Source: Rubrobacter sp. (GTDB lineage Bacteria; Actinomycetota; Rubrobacteria; Rubrobacterales; Rubrobacteraceae). From it: a DNA stretch of 15,519 nt. The notes under the pieces are model-generated. The model was given only the letters and a program-made list of their open reading frames with translations. It did no database searches and was not told the origin of the DNA. Shown here in pieces: positions 5,715 through 12,061 of this stretch. The translations under genes and the position numbers were made by a program. Within the stretch, counting starts at the first letter, position 1. Every line of letters starts with the position of its first letter. The stretch lies in the NCBI GenBank assembly GCA_016781705.1, contig JADDPV010000024.1, positions 1 through 15,519 of the forward strand. The letters are read 5' to 3'.

Positions 5715-7004
5715 CTAGCGTGCCTCCTGGAGCGCCTCTCGGGTGGCCTCGTGCCGAATCTTGCCGTCGTGGGCTATGCAGGTGGCGGCGATGATCTCAT
5801 CCTCGAAGTCGAGGGCCAGGTGAGGGTCTTTTCGGTCCTTGTCCTCGGACCTATCCTCGGTTATGTGCCCGATCAGGTTATACATGTTGCGCGAGAGGAG
5901 TTGGCTCGCGTGGATGGGCATCGCGCTGGGCAGGTTGACCGGGCCGATGATGGTCACCCGGTTGTGCTTCAGCGTCTCCCCGGGCTGCGTGAGCTCGCAG
6001 TTGCCACCGCTCTCGGCGGCGAGGTCCACGATCACCGACCCCGGCTTCAAACTCTCGACCATGTCTTTGTCCACGAGCGTCGGGGCCTTCCGTCCCGGGA
6101 CGAGCGCCGTGGTTATAACTATGTCCATCTCCTTCATGCGCTCGCGGATGAGCTTCTGGTCCTCTTCCAGCTTCTCCCTGGACCACCCCTCATCCTTCTC
6201 CTGCCCATCCGCCGAAGGGTCCTCCTCGCCTTCCAATACGTACACGTCCCTCGGTGGCTCGGCGAAGGAGTAGAACCCCAAAGAGGCCATGAGCTTGCGG
6301 AAGCCCTCGGGCTCGTACACCTCGAACTCGTCTTCACCGTCGTCTTCCTTCTCGTCCTCGGAGTCTATAAAGGTGGCGCCCAGGGATTGGGCCTGCTCCT
6401 TGGTCTCGGGCCGGATGTCGTAGGCGAAGACGTTCGCACCGAGCCGGTGCATGATGGCGATGGCCTGCAGCCCCGCGACCGCCACCCCGAAGATCATGAC
6501 GTTCGCGGCCTTCGTGGTCCCGGCTGCGGTGGAGAGCATCGGCACGTACTTGCCCAGGGTGTCGGCCGCGATGAGCGCGCACTTGTAGCCGGCGATAGAG
6601 CCCATCGAGCTGAGGGCGTCCATCGCCTGCGCCACGCTCGTGCGCGGTATCGCCTCGTTGGAGAACACGGTGACGCCGGCGTCGGCGAGCGACTTTACGA
6701 GCTCGGGGTTCTGGGGGCCGTTGAGGAAGCACAGGAGCACCTGGCCCTCGCGCATCTTCCCGGCCTCGTCTTCGGTGGGCGACGCGACCTTCACGACGAT
6801 TTCGGCCTCACCATAGAGCTTCTCGGCATCTTCGACGAGCGTGGCGCCGGCTTCCTCGTAGTTCTCGTCGAGGTTGTAGTCGCGCCCCGCGCCGCTCTCG
6901 ACGATGACCCCGAAGCCGCCCTTGACGAGCTTGCCCACGCTCTCCGGGACGAGACCGACCCGGCGTTCGCCTTCCGCGGTCTCTTTAGGCACACCTACCT
7001 TCAA
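5715..7004 (-). CDS. pntAa: NAD(P) transhydrogenase subunit alpha part 1 (NAD(H)-binding domain I), with enlarged acidic loop
   Basis: The 429-residue soluble domain I binds NAD(H) and passes hydride to PntB domain III. The N-terminus MKVGVPKETAEGERRVGLVP is standard. The nicotinamide-site motif RTSVAQAMDALSS (121-133) keeps R121, Q126 and D129, matching R127, Q132 and D135 of the Rhodospirillum protein at a constant offset. The Rossmann motif reads GVAVAG (173-178) where GxGVAG is usual, so the second glycine is Ala175. The segment 214-290, which corresponds to the mobile loop closing over the active site, is expanded with very acidic sequence (DSEDEKEDDGEDEFE). ITTALVPGRKAPTL and VDLAAESGGNCELT follow normally. 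I chose TTG at 7004-7002 because AAGGAG lies 5 nt upstream and the family starts here. A GTG at 7046 lies beside the promoter -10 box and has no ribosome site. Confidence 0.95.
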   Translation of the reverse strand: MKVGVPKETAEGERRVGLVPESVGKLVKGGFGVIVESGAGRDYNLDENYEEAGATLVEDAEKLYGEAEIVVKVASPTEDEAGKMREGQVLLCFLNGPQNPELVKSLADAGVTVFSNEAIPRTSVAQAMDALSSMGSIAGYKCALIAADTLGKYVPMLSTAAGTTKAANVMIFGVAVAGLQAIAIMHRLGANVFAYDIRPETKEQAQSLGATFIDSEDEKEDDGEDEFEVYEPEGFRKLMASLGFYSFAEPPRDVYVLEGEEDPSADGQEKDEGWSREKLEEDQKLIRERMKEMDIVITTALVPGRKAPTLVDKDMVESLKPGSVIVDLAAESGGNCELTQPGETLKHNRVTIIGPVNLPSAMPIHASQLLSRNMYNLIGHITEDRSEDKDRKDPHLALDFEDEIIAATCIAHDGKIRHEATREALQEAR

Positions 7005-7009
7005 GAGCG

Positions 7010-7015
7010 CTCCTT
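7010..7015 (-). promoter_or_regulatory. Ribosome binding site of pntAa
   Basis: AAGGAG on the minus strand, 5 nt before the TTG at 7004. It fixes a start 14 codons inside the longest open frame and gives the conserved MKVGVPKE N-terminus. Confidence 0.75.
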
Positions 7016-7047
7016 CGATCCTCTGGCACCCCAGCCTGACAGGCACG

Positions 7048-7098
7048 ATTATATAGGCGTGATGGACAGTCCGCTAAAGTACCCCCTTAAAAAAGGGT
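7048..7098 (-). promoter_or_regulatory. Candidate promoter of the pnt operon
   Basis: A perfect TATAAT lies at 7053-7048 on the minus strand, which would place the transcription start near 7041 and give a leader of about 37 nt before the TTG. The -35 region (about 7071-7078, TTTAGC/TAGCGG) is poor. An A/T-rich block CCCTTTTTTAAGGG (7084-7097) sits where an UP element would be. The core -10 is convincing; the other elements are weak. Confidence 0.55.
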
Positions 7099-7142
7099 GT
7101 CCGTAACGCGAGAGGTTGGACTTTCTGTTATCCGAGCGTAAC

Positions 7143-7187
7143 CTTTGGGCTTTAAACTTTGGGCTTCCGGGATCCCGAAAGGGTCCC
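7143..7187 (+). repeat. 10-bp direct repeat and GAAA-loop hairpin in the sortase leader
   Basis: CTTTGGGCTT occurs exactly twice (7143-7152 and 7157-7166), separated by TAAA. Directly after it, 7169-7187 can fold as GGGA(U)CCC-GAAA-GGGUCCC: 7 base pairs with one bulged U and a GNRA-type tetraloop. The hairpin ends about 8 nt before the GAGGAGG ribosome site of the sortase gene. It could influence translation or mRNA stability; no known riboswitch was recognised. Confidence 0.4.
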
Positions 7188-7207
7188 CCTGTCGAGGAGG
7201 TCGGCAC

Positions 7208-7795
7208 ATGAGAAGGTTCAACAGGCGCGGCCCGATCAGGCGCTTGGCCTCCCTCTTCGCCCTGCTCGTCACGTTCGTCGGGCTCGGCCTGATCGGCTAC
7301 GCCCTCCTGGCAGAGGACTCCCCGGTCTCGCGGGTCGTGAGCCCGCCGGAGGAACCCTCGGCCCCGGTTGAAACGACCTTCAAGCTCACCGTCCCCAAGA
7401 TGGCCCGGGTCCAGGATCTCACCGTCCGCACCACCCCGGTGGGCGACGAGTCCGCTCTCGAAGCGGGCGCCCAGCACGTCGAGGGGACCGGCTACCCCTG
7501 GGACGCGGAGGCCAACGTCTACATCGCCGGTCACCGCCTCGGCTACCCTGGCACTGACTCCTACCTGGTGTTCTGGGACCTCGACAAGCTCCAAAACGGC
7601 GACGAGGTGATCCTCACCGACGCCGACGGCACCCGCTACACCTACAGCGTCTTCACCAGCTTCACCGTCGGCCCCTACGACTACCACGTCACCCAACCCA
7701 CGCCGGGCGCGAACATCGTCTCCCTGCAGACCTGCACCCTCCCAGACTACGCCGAGAGATTCATAGTGCAGGCTGAACTCGTCTCGGTGGCTTGA
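7208..7795 (+). CDS. Sortase (class E/D-like transpeptidase), membrane-anchored
   Basis: The 195-residue protein has a basic N-terminus (MRRFNRRGPIRR), one membrane segment (about residues 13-34) and an extracellular sortase beta-barrel. The catalytic triad is readable: H109 in YIAGHRLGYPGT, C176 in SLQTCTLPDY and R184 in AERFIVQAEL. The TxTC-like cysteine motif and the short N-anchored form suit class D/E enzymes of actinobacteria and firmicutes; I cannot fix the class. Sortases cleave a C-terminal sorting signal and attach the protein to the cell wall or to pilins. No substrate with an LPxTG/LAxTG tail is encoded in the window, so it is an orphan here. I chose ATG 7208 because GAGGAGG lies 7 nt upstream; an earlier in-frame TTG has no site. 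It is divergent from the pnt operon. Confidence 0.9.
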   Translation: MRRFNRRGPIRRLASLFALLVTFVGLGLIGYALLAEDSPVSRVVSPPEEPSAPVETTFKLTVPKMARVQDLTVRTTPVGDESALEAGAQHVEGTGYPWDAEANVYIAGHRLGYPGTDSYLVFWDLDKLQNGDEVILTDADGTRYTYSVFTSFTVGPYDYHVTQPTPGANIVSLQTCTLPDYAERFIVQAELVSVA

Positions 7796-7955
7796 GAGGC
7801 CTCCGGTCGGTCAGTTGGCAGCTCTTGCGTCCGTGGCGTTGAACGAAGCAGCGGCAATGGGCGTGCGGGGAAGCCAAGCGCGACGCTCCGGCGGGAGGCG
7901 CGAGAAACGCGTGGGGGCTTATCGTCTCCAGTACCTCTCGCTGAAGGTCTTCTGA

Positions 7956-8342
7956 TTAGCTTTTCTTGCGTGGCCGTCGCTCGGCGGCGAGGCGTGACAC
8001 TGGCGTGCCTCGCCCGAGGTGCTCATCCACGACCTCGAGGACGTCGCTCTCGTCGAGGCCGAGGTACCAGGTGCCTTTAGGGTTCGTCCCGTCGTAGACG
8101 ACGGCGTTGGGGCCGTGCTTGCACAGGCCGAGGCAGTCCACGGTGTCCACGCGCGTCTCGCCGAGCAGGCCGGAGGCGCGCAGCGCCGCCTTGAGGGCCC
8201 TGCGCGTGTCCTTCGCGCCGCGCTTCTTGCAGTCGCCGCCCGCGCAGACGAGGACGTGCGCCTCGTAGTCGCGGACTTTCGCGGCGGGGCTATCGTGGCC
8301 TCGCTCTTTGCGCTTCTTTTTGCTGGAGATGGCCACCTCCAT
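7956..8342 (-). CDS. (2Fe-2S) thioredoxin-like ferredoxin
   Basis: The 128-residue protein has the thioredoxin-like [2Fe-2S] ferredoxin pattern: C33 and C38 in VLVCAGGDCKKRGAK, then C70 and C74 in VDCLGLCKHGPNAVVYD, followed by WYLGL and the C-terminal VVDEHLGRGTPVSRL. These four cysteines bind one [2Fe-2S] cluster in this family, which is related to NuoE and to small cobalamin-cluster ferredoxins. It probably carries single electrons in the cytosol; the redox partner is not evident. The first 25 residues are basic (SSKKKRKERG) and probably disordered, as is the basic tail (ERRPRKKS). ATG 8342 has a nearby GGAG on its 5' side. It is convergent with the sortase gene and divergent from ppx, with which it shares a 120-bp promoter region. 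Confidence 0.9.
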   Translation of the reverse strand: MEVAISSKKKRKERGHDSPAAKVRDYEAHVLVCAGGDCKKRGAKDTRRALKAALRASGLLGETRVDTVDCLGLCKHGPNAVVYDGTNPKGTWYLGLDESDVLEVVDEHLGRGTPVSRLAAERRPRKKS

Positions 8343-8385
8343 GCTCTCCGCCGGACCAGGCCGGGCGGGGCAGTTTTGCGGGTAA

Positions 8386-8449
8386 ACGGTAGGTTAAAGA
8401 TACCGTCCGATAGGATATCTGTATACCACGGACGAGGGCGGGACGGTAT
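8386..8449. promoter_or_regulatory. Three-copy ACGGTA repeat and 9-bp inverted repeat upstream of ppx
   Basis: The hexamer ACGGTA appears at 8386-8391 (+), as TACCGT at 8401-8406 (inverted), and again at 8443-8448 (+). The last two extend to a perfect 9-bp inverted repeat, ATACCGTCC (8400-8408) and GGACGGTAT (8441-8449). Centres are 15 and 42 bp apart. The array lies in the spacer shared by the ferredoxin and ppx genes and covers a possible upstream ATG of ppx at 8448. It may be an operator array or a leader stem. It is not a recognised Pho box. Confidence 0.45.
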
Positions 8450-8462
8450 GATTGGAGTTCGT

Positions 8463-9377
8463 ATGGAGCAGAACGGGCGGCACGCGATCATAGACGTGGG
8501 GTCCAACACGATCCACCTCCTGGTCGGGGAGGTGGAGGAGGGCCGGGTGCTGCCCGTGACGGGCGAGAAGTTCGCGGTGCGCCTAGGCTCGGGGGTAGAC
8601 AAGACCGGGAGGATCGAGGACGCACGCCTCCCCGTCGCGGTCGAGGCCATCTCGTTCTTCGCGACCGTGGCGGACTTCAACGGCGCTCCGGAGCCGACCA
8701 TCCTGGCGACCAGCGCCGTGCGGGACGCGGAGAACGGCTTGGATCTCGTCCGGGAGGTGCGCGAGCGGACGGGTCTCGTTATGCGCCTGATCTCGGGCGA
8801 GGAGGAGGCGGCTTTAGGCTTCCGCGGAGCGGTCTCGGCCCTGGGAGATGAGGTCTCCGCCGGAGGCCCGGTGTTCGTCGTGGACCTCGGGGGCGGCTCC
8901 GCGCAGCTCATCCTCGGCGACGTCGCCGGGGGACCGGAGAAGCAGGTGTCGCTCCCGCTCGGTTCCAACCGCACCACCGAGCGTTTCGTGGAGAGCGACC
9001 CGCCGCGCCAGAAGGAGTTGAAAGCTTTGCGCAAGGCCGTGTCGGAGATGCTGCCCGAGTGGAAGCTCCCCAAGGGGACGGCGATCGTGGCGGTCGGGGG
9101 CTCGGCGCGGGCGATGCTCAGGCTCACGCGGGACAAACTCACTCAGAAGCGCCTGCGCAGGCTGGTGGAGGAGACGTCGCAGATGCCCTCCGGGGTCTTC
9201 GCCCGCGAGACGGGGCTCGTGCCCGAGCGGGCGCGTGTCCTGCCGGCGGCGGCCTCTACGCTGGAGGCGATACTCGCTTATTATGGCAGGCCCTCGCTCA
9301 CCGTCGCGCGCGGCGGTATCCGCGAGGGCGTCATCCTCGCGCTCGCCGACGGCGAAGCCAACGGCAACGGGAGATAA
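8463..9377 (+). CDS. ppx: Exopolyphosphatase / Ppx-GppA phosphatase family
   Basis: The 304-residue cytosolic enzyme is expected to release phosphate from the ends of inorganic polyphosphate, or to hydrolyse pppGpp. ASKHA-fold motifs appear in order: IIDVGSNTIHLLV (9-21, phosphate loop 1), ISGEEEAALGF (110-120, containing the catalytic Glu region), VVDLGGGSAQLIL (139-151, second phosphate loop), AVGGSARAM (210-218) and RGGIREGVIL (283-292). It ends without the C-terminal HD-type domain of E. coli Ppx, as do the short actinobacterial Ppx proteins. ATG 8463 is preferred: GGAG lies 5 nt upstream. An in-frame ATG at 8448 has a weaker site and lies inside an inverted repeat. It precedes ppk1 by 28 nt, so a synthesising and a degrading polyphosphate enzyme are probably co-transcribed. 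Confidence 0.93.
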   Translation: MEQNGRHAIIDVGSNTIHLLVGEVEEGRVLPVTGEKFAVRLGSGVDKTGRIEDARLPVAVEAISFFATVADFNGAPEPTILATSAVRDAENGLDLVREVRERTGLVMRLISGEEEAALGFRGAVSALGDEVSAGGPVFVVDLGGGSAQLILGDVAGGPEKQVSLPLGSNRTTERFVESDPPRQKELKALRKAVSEMLPEWKLPKGTAIVAVGGSARAMLRLTRDKLTQKRLRRLVEETSQMPSGVFARETGLVPERARVLPAAASTLEAILAYYGRPSLTVARGGIREGVILALADGEANGNGR

Positions 9378-9405
9378 ACAAAGAACTACCGGGGGAGTGA
9401 TATGG

Positions 9406-11502
9406 ATGGCGGAGACCACCCAGGAAAAGAAGGCCGTTAACCTCTCCGATCCGTCGCTGTACATAAACCGGGAGTTGAGCTGGCTCGGGTTCAACGACCG
9501 GGTGCTGGCGCAGGCCAGGGACGAGCGCCATCCCCTGCTCGACAGGGTACGTTTCGTCAACATCTCGGAGACCAACCTGGACGAGTTTTTCATGATCCGG
9601 GTCTCCGGTTTGCAGCAGCAGGTCGCCTCGGAGCTGCCCAACCCCGTCCCGGACGGGATGACGCCGGAGGAGCAGCTCGGACGCATCCGCGAGCACGCCG
9701 AGCGCTTCTTCGCCGAGCAGCGGGAGATCCTGGAGAAGGAGCTCTTCCCCGCGCTCGAGAGGGAGGGCATCAAGCTCGTCGCGCACGACGATCTGCTCGA
9801 GTGGGAGCAGAAGGAGCTTCGGGGGCTGTTCGTCAAGGACGTACTGCCGATCCTGACGCCGCTCGCGATAGACCCGGCGCACCCGTTCCCGCACATCTCG
9901 AACCTCTCGTTGAACCTGCTCGTGGTCTTGAAGGACCGGGGGCGGGAGGTGATGGCGCGGGTCAAGGTGCCCATCACGATCAACCGCTTCGTGAAGGTCC
10001 CGCCGACGGAGGAGATCGAGGAGACGGCGGCGCCGGGGATACACGGGGAGATAAAGTTCGTGCGCGTCGAGGAGATCATCGCGGCCAACCTCGACGAGCT
10101 GTTCCCGGGAAAGGAGATCTCGTCGTGCCACGTATTTCAGGTGACACGCAACGCGGACCTCGTGATCGAGGAAGACGAGGCGAGCGACCTTCTTCAAGCC
10201 ATCGAGGACGAGCTGGAGGGTCGTTGGTTCGGCCAGACCGTCAGGCTGATGGTCGCCGACTCGATGCCCGACGCCCTGCGCGATTGGCTGACCGAGAACC
10301 TGAACATGGTCGGAGACTCAGTGTACGCCGTGCAGGAGCCGCTGGGGCTTGGGGACCTGAACGAACTGACGCACCTTGACCGGGGGGACCTGCTCTACCC
10401 GCCCTTCACGCCGCATATACCGCCCGAAATCGGGACGGCCCGCTCCATAACCCAGGCTATCCGCCAGGGCGACGTCCTCCTCTACCATCCCTACGACTCC
10501 TTTGCTCCGGTGGTCGAGTTCGTGCGCGCCGCCGCCTCCGATCAGAACGTACTCGCGATAAAGCAGACGCTCTACCGCGTCGGGTCGAACTCCCCCATAG
10601 TCGAGGCGCTCTTGGGGGCGCGCGACGAGCAGACGCAGGTCGCCGTGCTCGTCGAGCTGAAGGCACGCTTCGACGAGGAGCCGAACATCGTGTGGGCGCG
10701 CCAGCTGGAGGCTCGGGGCGTCCACGTCGCCTACGGCATCGTGGGCCTCAAAACGCACGCGAAGATGTGCCTGGTGGTCAGGCGCGAGGGGAAGGGCTTG
10801 AGACGCTACGCGCACATGGGGACGGGCAACTACAACCCCACGACGGCGCGCATCTACACGGACTTCTCGTACTTCACCGACGATCCGAACATCGCCGAGG
10901 ACAGCACGGACCTCTTCAACTACCTGACCGGCTACTCAGAGCAGGAGGAGTACAACGAACTCCTAGTTGCCCCGCTGGCGCTGCGCGAGAAGTTCGTCGC
11001 GCTTATCCGCGAGCAGGCCGCGCGCGCGAAGGAAGGGAAAGGGGGACGCATCTCGTGCAAGATGAACAGCCTGACGGATCCCAAGATCATAGAAGAGCTA
11101 TATCTGGCCTCGCAGGCCGGGGTGAAGATAGAGCTGGTGGTGCGCGGCATCTGCTGCTTGAAGCCGGGCCTGGAAGGGGTGAGCGAGAACATCCGCGTCG
11201 TCTCGCTGGTCGGGCGTTTCCTGGAGCACGCGCGCATCTTCGCCTTCGGGGAAGGGTACGAGAAGGTCTACCTTGGTAGCGCCGACTGGATGCAGCGCAA
11301 CCTCGACCGGCGCGTGGAGAACGTCTTCCCCCTACGCGAGAAGCGCCACCGCGACCAAATACGGCGCCTCCTCGACCTCCAGCTCTCCGACACCGCGAAC
11401 GCCTGGGAGCTGAATCCCGACGGCGCCTACGCCCGCGTTCGGCCCAAGAAAGACGAAGACCCCCTGGACAGCCAGGCTCTGCTCCTCGAGGAGCCGTTTT
11501 GA
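9406..11502 (+). CDS. ppk1: Polyphosphate kinase 1
   Basis: The 698-residue enzyme polymerises the gamma-phosphate of ATP into inorganic polyphosphate and can run in reverse. Domains run in the family order: N-terminal domain (YINRELSWLGFNDRVL, 19-34; SETNLDEFFMIRVSGL, 54-69), a head domain to about residue 320, then two phospholipase D-like domains. The phospho-acceptor histidine is H451 in GLKTHAKM, followed by MGTGNYNPTTARIYTDFSYF (471-490). The second catalytic histidine is H608 in RFLEHARIF, followed by YLGSADWMQRNLDRRVE (622-638). Length matches E. coli Ppk (688). I chose ATG 9406 because GGGGGAG lies 8 nt upstream and the N-terminus then has only a short non-conserved lead. It is downstream of ppx in the likely ppx-ppk1 operon. 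The C-terminal 25 residues are acidic and not conserved. Confidence 0.97.
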   Translation: MAETTQEKKAVNLSDPSLYINRELSWLGFNDRVLAQARDERHPLLDRVRFVNISETNLDEFFMIRVSGLQQQVASELPNPVPDGMTPEEQLGRIREHAERFFAEQREILEKELFPALEREGIKLVAHDDLLEWEQKELRGLFVKDVLPILTPLAIDPAHPFPHISNLSLNLLVVLKDRGREVMARVKVPITINRFVKVPPTEEIEETAAPGIHGEIKFVRVEEIIAANLDELFPGKEISSCHVFQVTRNADLVIEEDEASDLLQAIEDELEGRWFGQTVRLMVADSMPDALRDWLTENLNMVGDSVYAVQEPLGLGDLNELTHLDRGDLLYPPFTPHIPPEIGTARSITQAIRQGDVLLYHPYDSFAPVVEFVRAAASDQNVLAIKQTLYRVGSNSPIVEALLGARDEQTQVAVLVELKARFDEEPNIVWARQLEARGVHVAYGIVGLKTHAKMCLVVRREGKGLRRYAHMGTGNYNPTTARIYTDFSYFTDDPNIAEDSTDLFNYLTGYSEQEEYNELLVAPLALREKFVALIREQAARAKEGKGGRISCKMNSLTDPKIIEELYLASQAGVKIELVVRGICCLKPGLEGVSENIRVVSLVGRFLEHARIFAFGEGYEKVYLGSADWMQRNLDRRVENVFPLREKRHRDQIRRLLDLQLSDTANAWELNPDGAYARVRPKKDEDPLDSQALLLEEPF

Positions 11503-12051
11503 GTAGATGGTTAGCCTGTCAGCGCTTCAGCTACCGAACCTGGGGACCGCGGCGCGGCTTGAGAGTTGCATCTGGAGGGGCTGGATGATGTGGGGGCGCA
11601 TATGGATGACTCCTCGCTCGACGAGGACCTCGACCGGGTAGGGAGGTCTACCTCGCGGGTGGCGGCGAGTTTCTGGCGGGGACGGTCGAAGGCGGGTCAT
11701 GGCGATGGGGACGCCAAAGAGCACTTTCAACCAGTAGGTGGAGATAAAGCGCTGCGCGCCTGGACTGCGCTCTGGGTGCGGGCTTCACGGGCAGTGGATC
11801 CTCTCTCATACCCTCACGCTCCGCACTGCGGAGATGGGGCCTTACCCTGCACCTCGACACGACTGTCCGCCTGACGGGTTGCCCACCGCCTCTACGAGGA
11901 GAACTGGTTGGCGGAGGTCCGGCGCTGCGGGGCTGAGGCCAGGGCCGGGGGTTTCGACGACGTGTTCCACAATAAGGCTCTCGCGGGCGCTTCTTGAGCG
12001 CAAAAAATCGCTCCCTGTCCATGATACATTCTAAGAAAAGAAACGACCTCT
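11503..12051. other. About 550 bp without an intact gene between ppk1 and the CYTH-CHAD gene
   Basis: No open frame here has both a convincing start and recognisable family motifs. A frame on the plus strand runs from about 11566 through one in-frame stop (11872-11874) to 11997, and parts look coding-like. A weak hairpin GAGCG/CGCTC (11996-12013) spans an A-run. TACATT at 12025-12030 is a possible -10 box for the CYTH-CHAD gene, without a good -35. No terminator with a T-tract follows ppk1, so read-through into CYTH-CHAD is possible. No insertion sequence ends were found. Confidence 0.5.
11875..11997 (+). pseudogene. Unrecognised coding-like fragment (C-terminal end of a lost gene?)
   Basis: This 41-codon stretch lies between a TGA at 11872 and a TGA at 11995. 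It reads VAHRLYEENWLAEVRRCGAE and, further on, GGFDDVFHNKALAGAS. About three quarters of third positions are G or C, and the composition (Trp, Tyr, Phe, Asn in an amphipathic pattern) resembles a real C-terminus more than a shadow frame. There is no start codon or ribosome site, and I do not recognise the family. The same frame is open upstream of the TGA back to about 11566, so it may be a gene interrupted by a stop. Chance remains possible. Confidence 0.25.
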
Positions 12052-12056
12052 GGAGG
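12052..12056 (+). promoter_or_regulatory. Ribosome binding site of the CYTH-CHAD gene
   Basis: GGAGG, 5 nt before the GTG at 12062. An in-frame GTG at 12056 overlaps this site and so cannot be the start. Confidence 0.65.
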
Positions 12057-12061
12057 TGACC

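Noticed and set aside
7005..7046. GTG at 7046 as the pntAa start, adding 14 residues
   Set aside because: There is no ribosome site, the added residues are not family-like, and the codon lies next to the TATAAT box at or before the likely transcription start.
7082..7098. CCCTT-AAAA-AAGGG as a terminator
   Set aside because: It lies between two divergent genes upstream of both, where a terminator has nothing to end; an A/T-rich promoter element is more plausible.
5169..7106. A 645-codon open frame on the plus strand across the pnt operon
   Set aside because: It is antisense to pntAa/pntAb/pntB, which have full family motifs. The translation is low-complexity (rich in Arg, Gly, His, Asp) as expected of a shadow frame in GC-rich DNA.
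8814..10088. Long minus-strand open frames opposite ppx and ppk1
   Set aside because: They are shadows of two clear enzymes on the plus strand and contain Ser/Arg-rich sequence without family motifs.
11566..11874. A 102-codon plus-strand frame as an intact gene
   Set aside because: It has no ribosome site at its start and no recognisable motif, and the more coding-like part lies beyond its stop codon.
11996..12013. GAGCG/CGCTC hairpin as an intrinsic terminator
   Set aside because: The stem is only 5 bp and the A-run is in the loop, with no T-tract after the stem on either strand.
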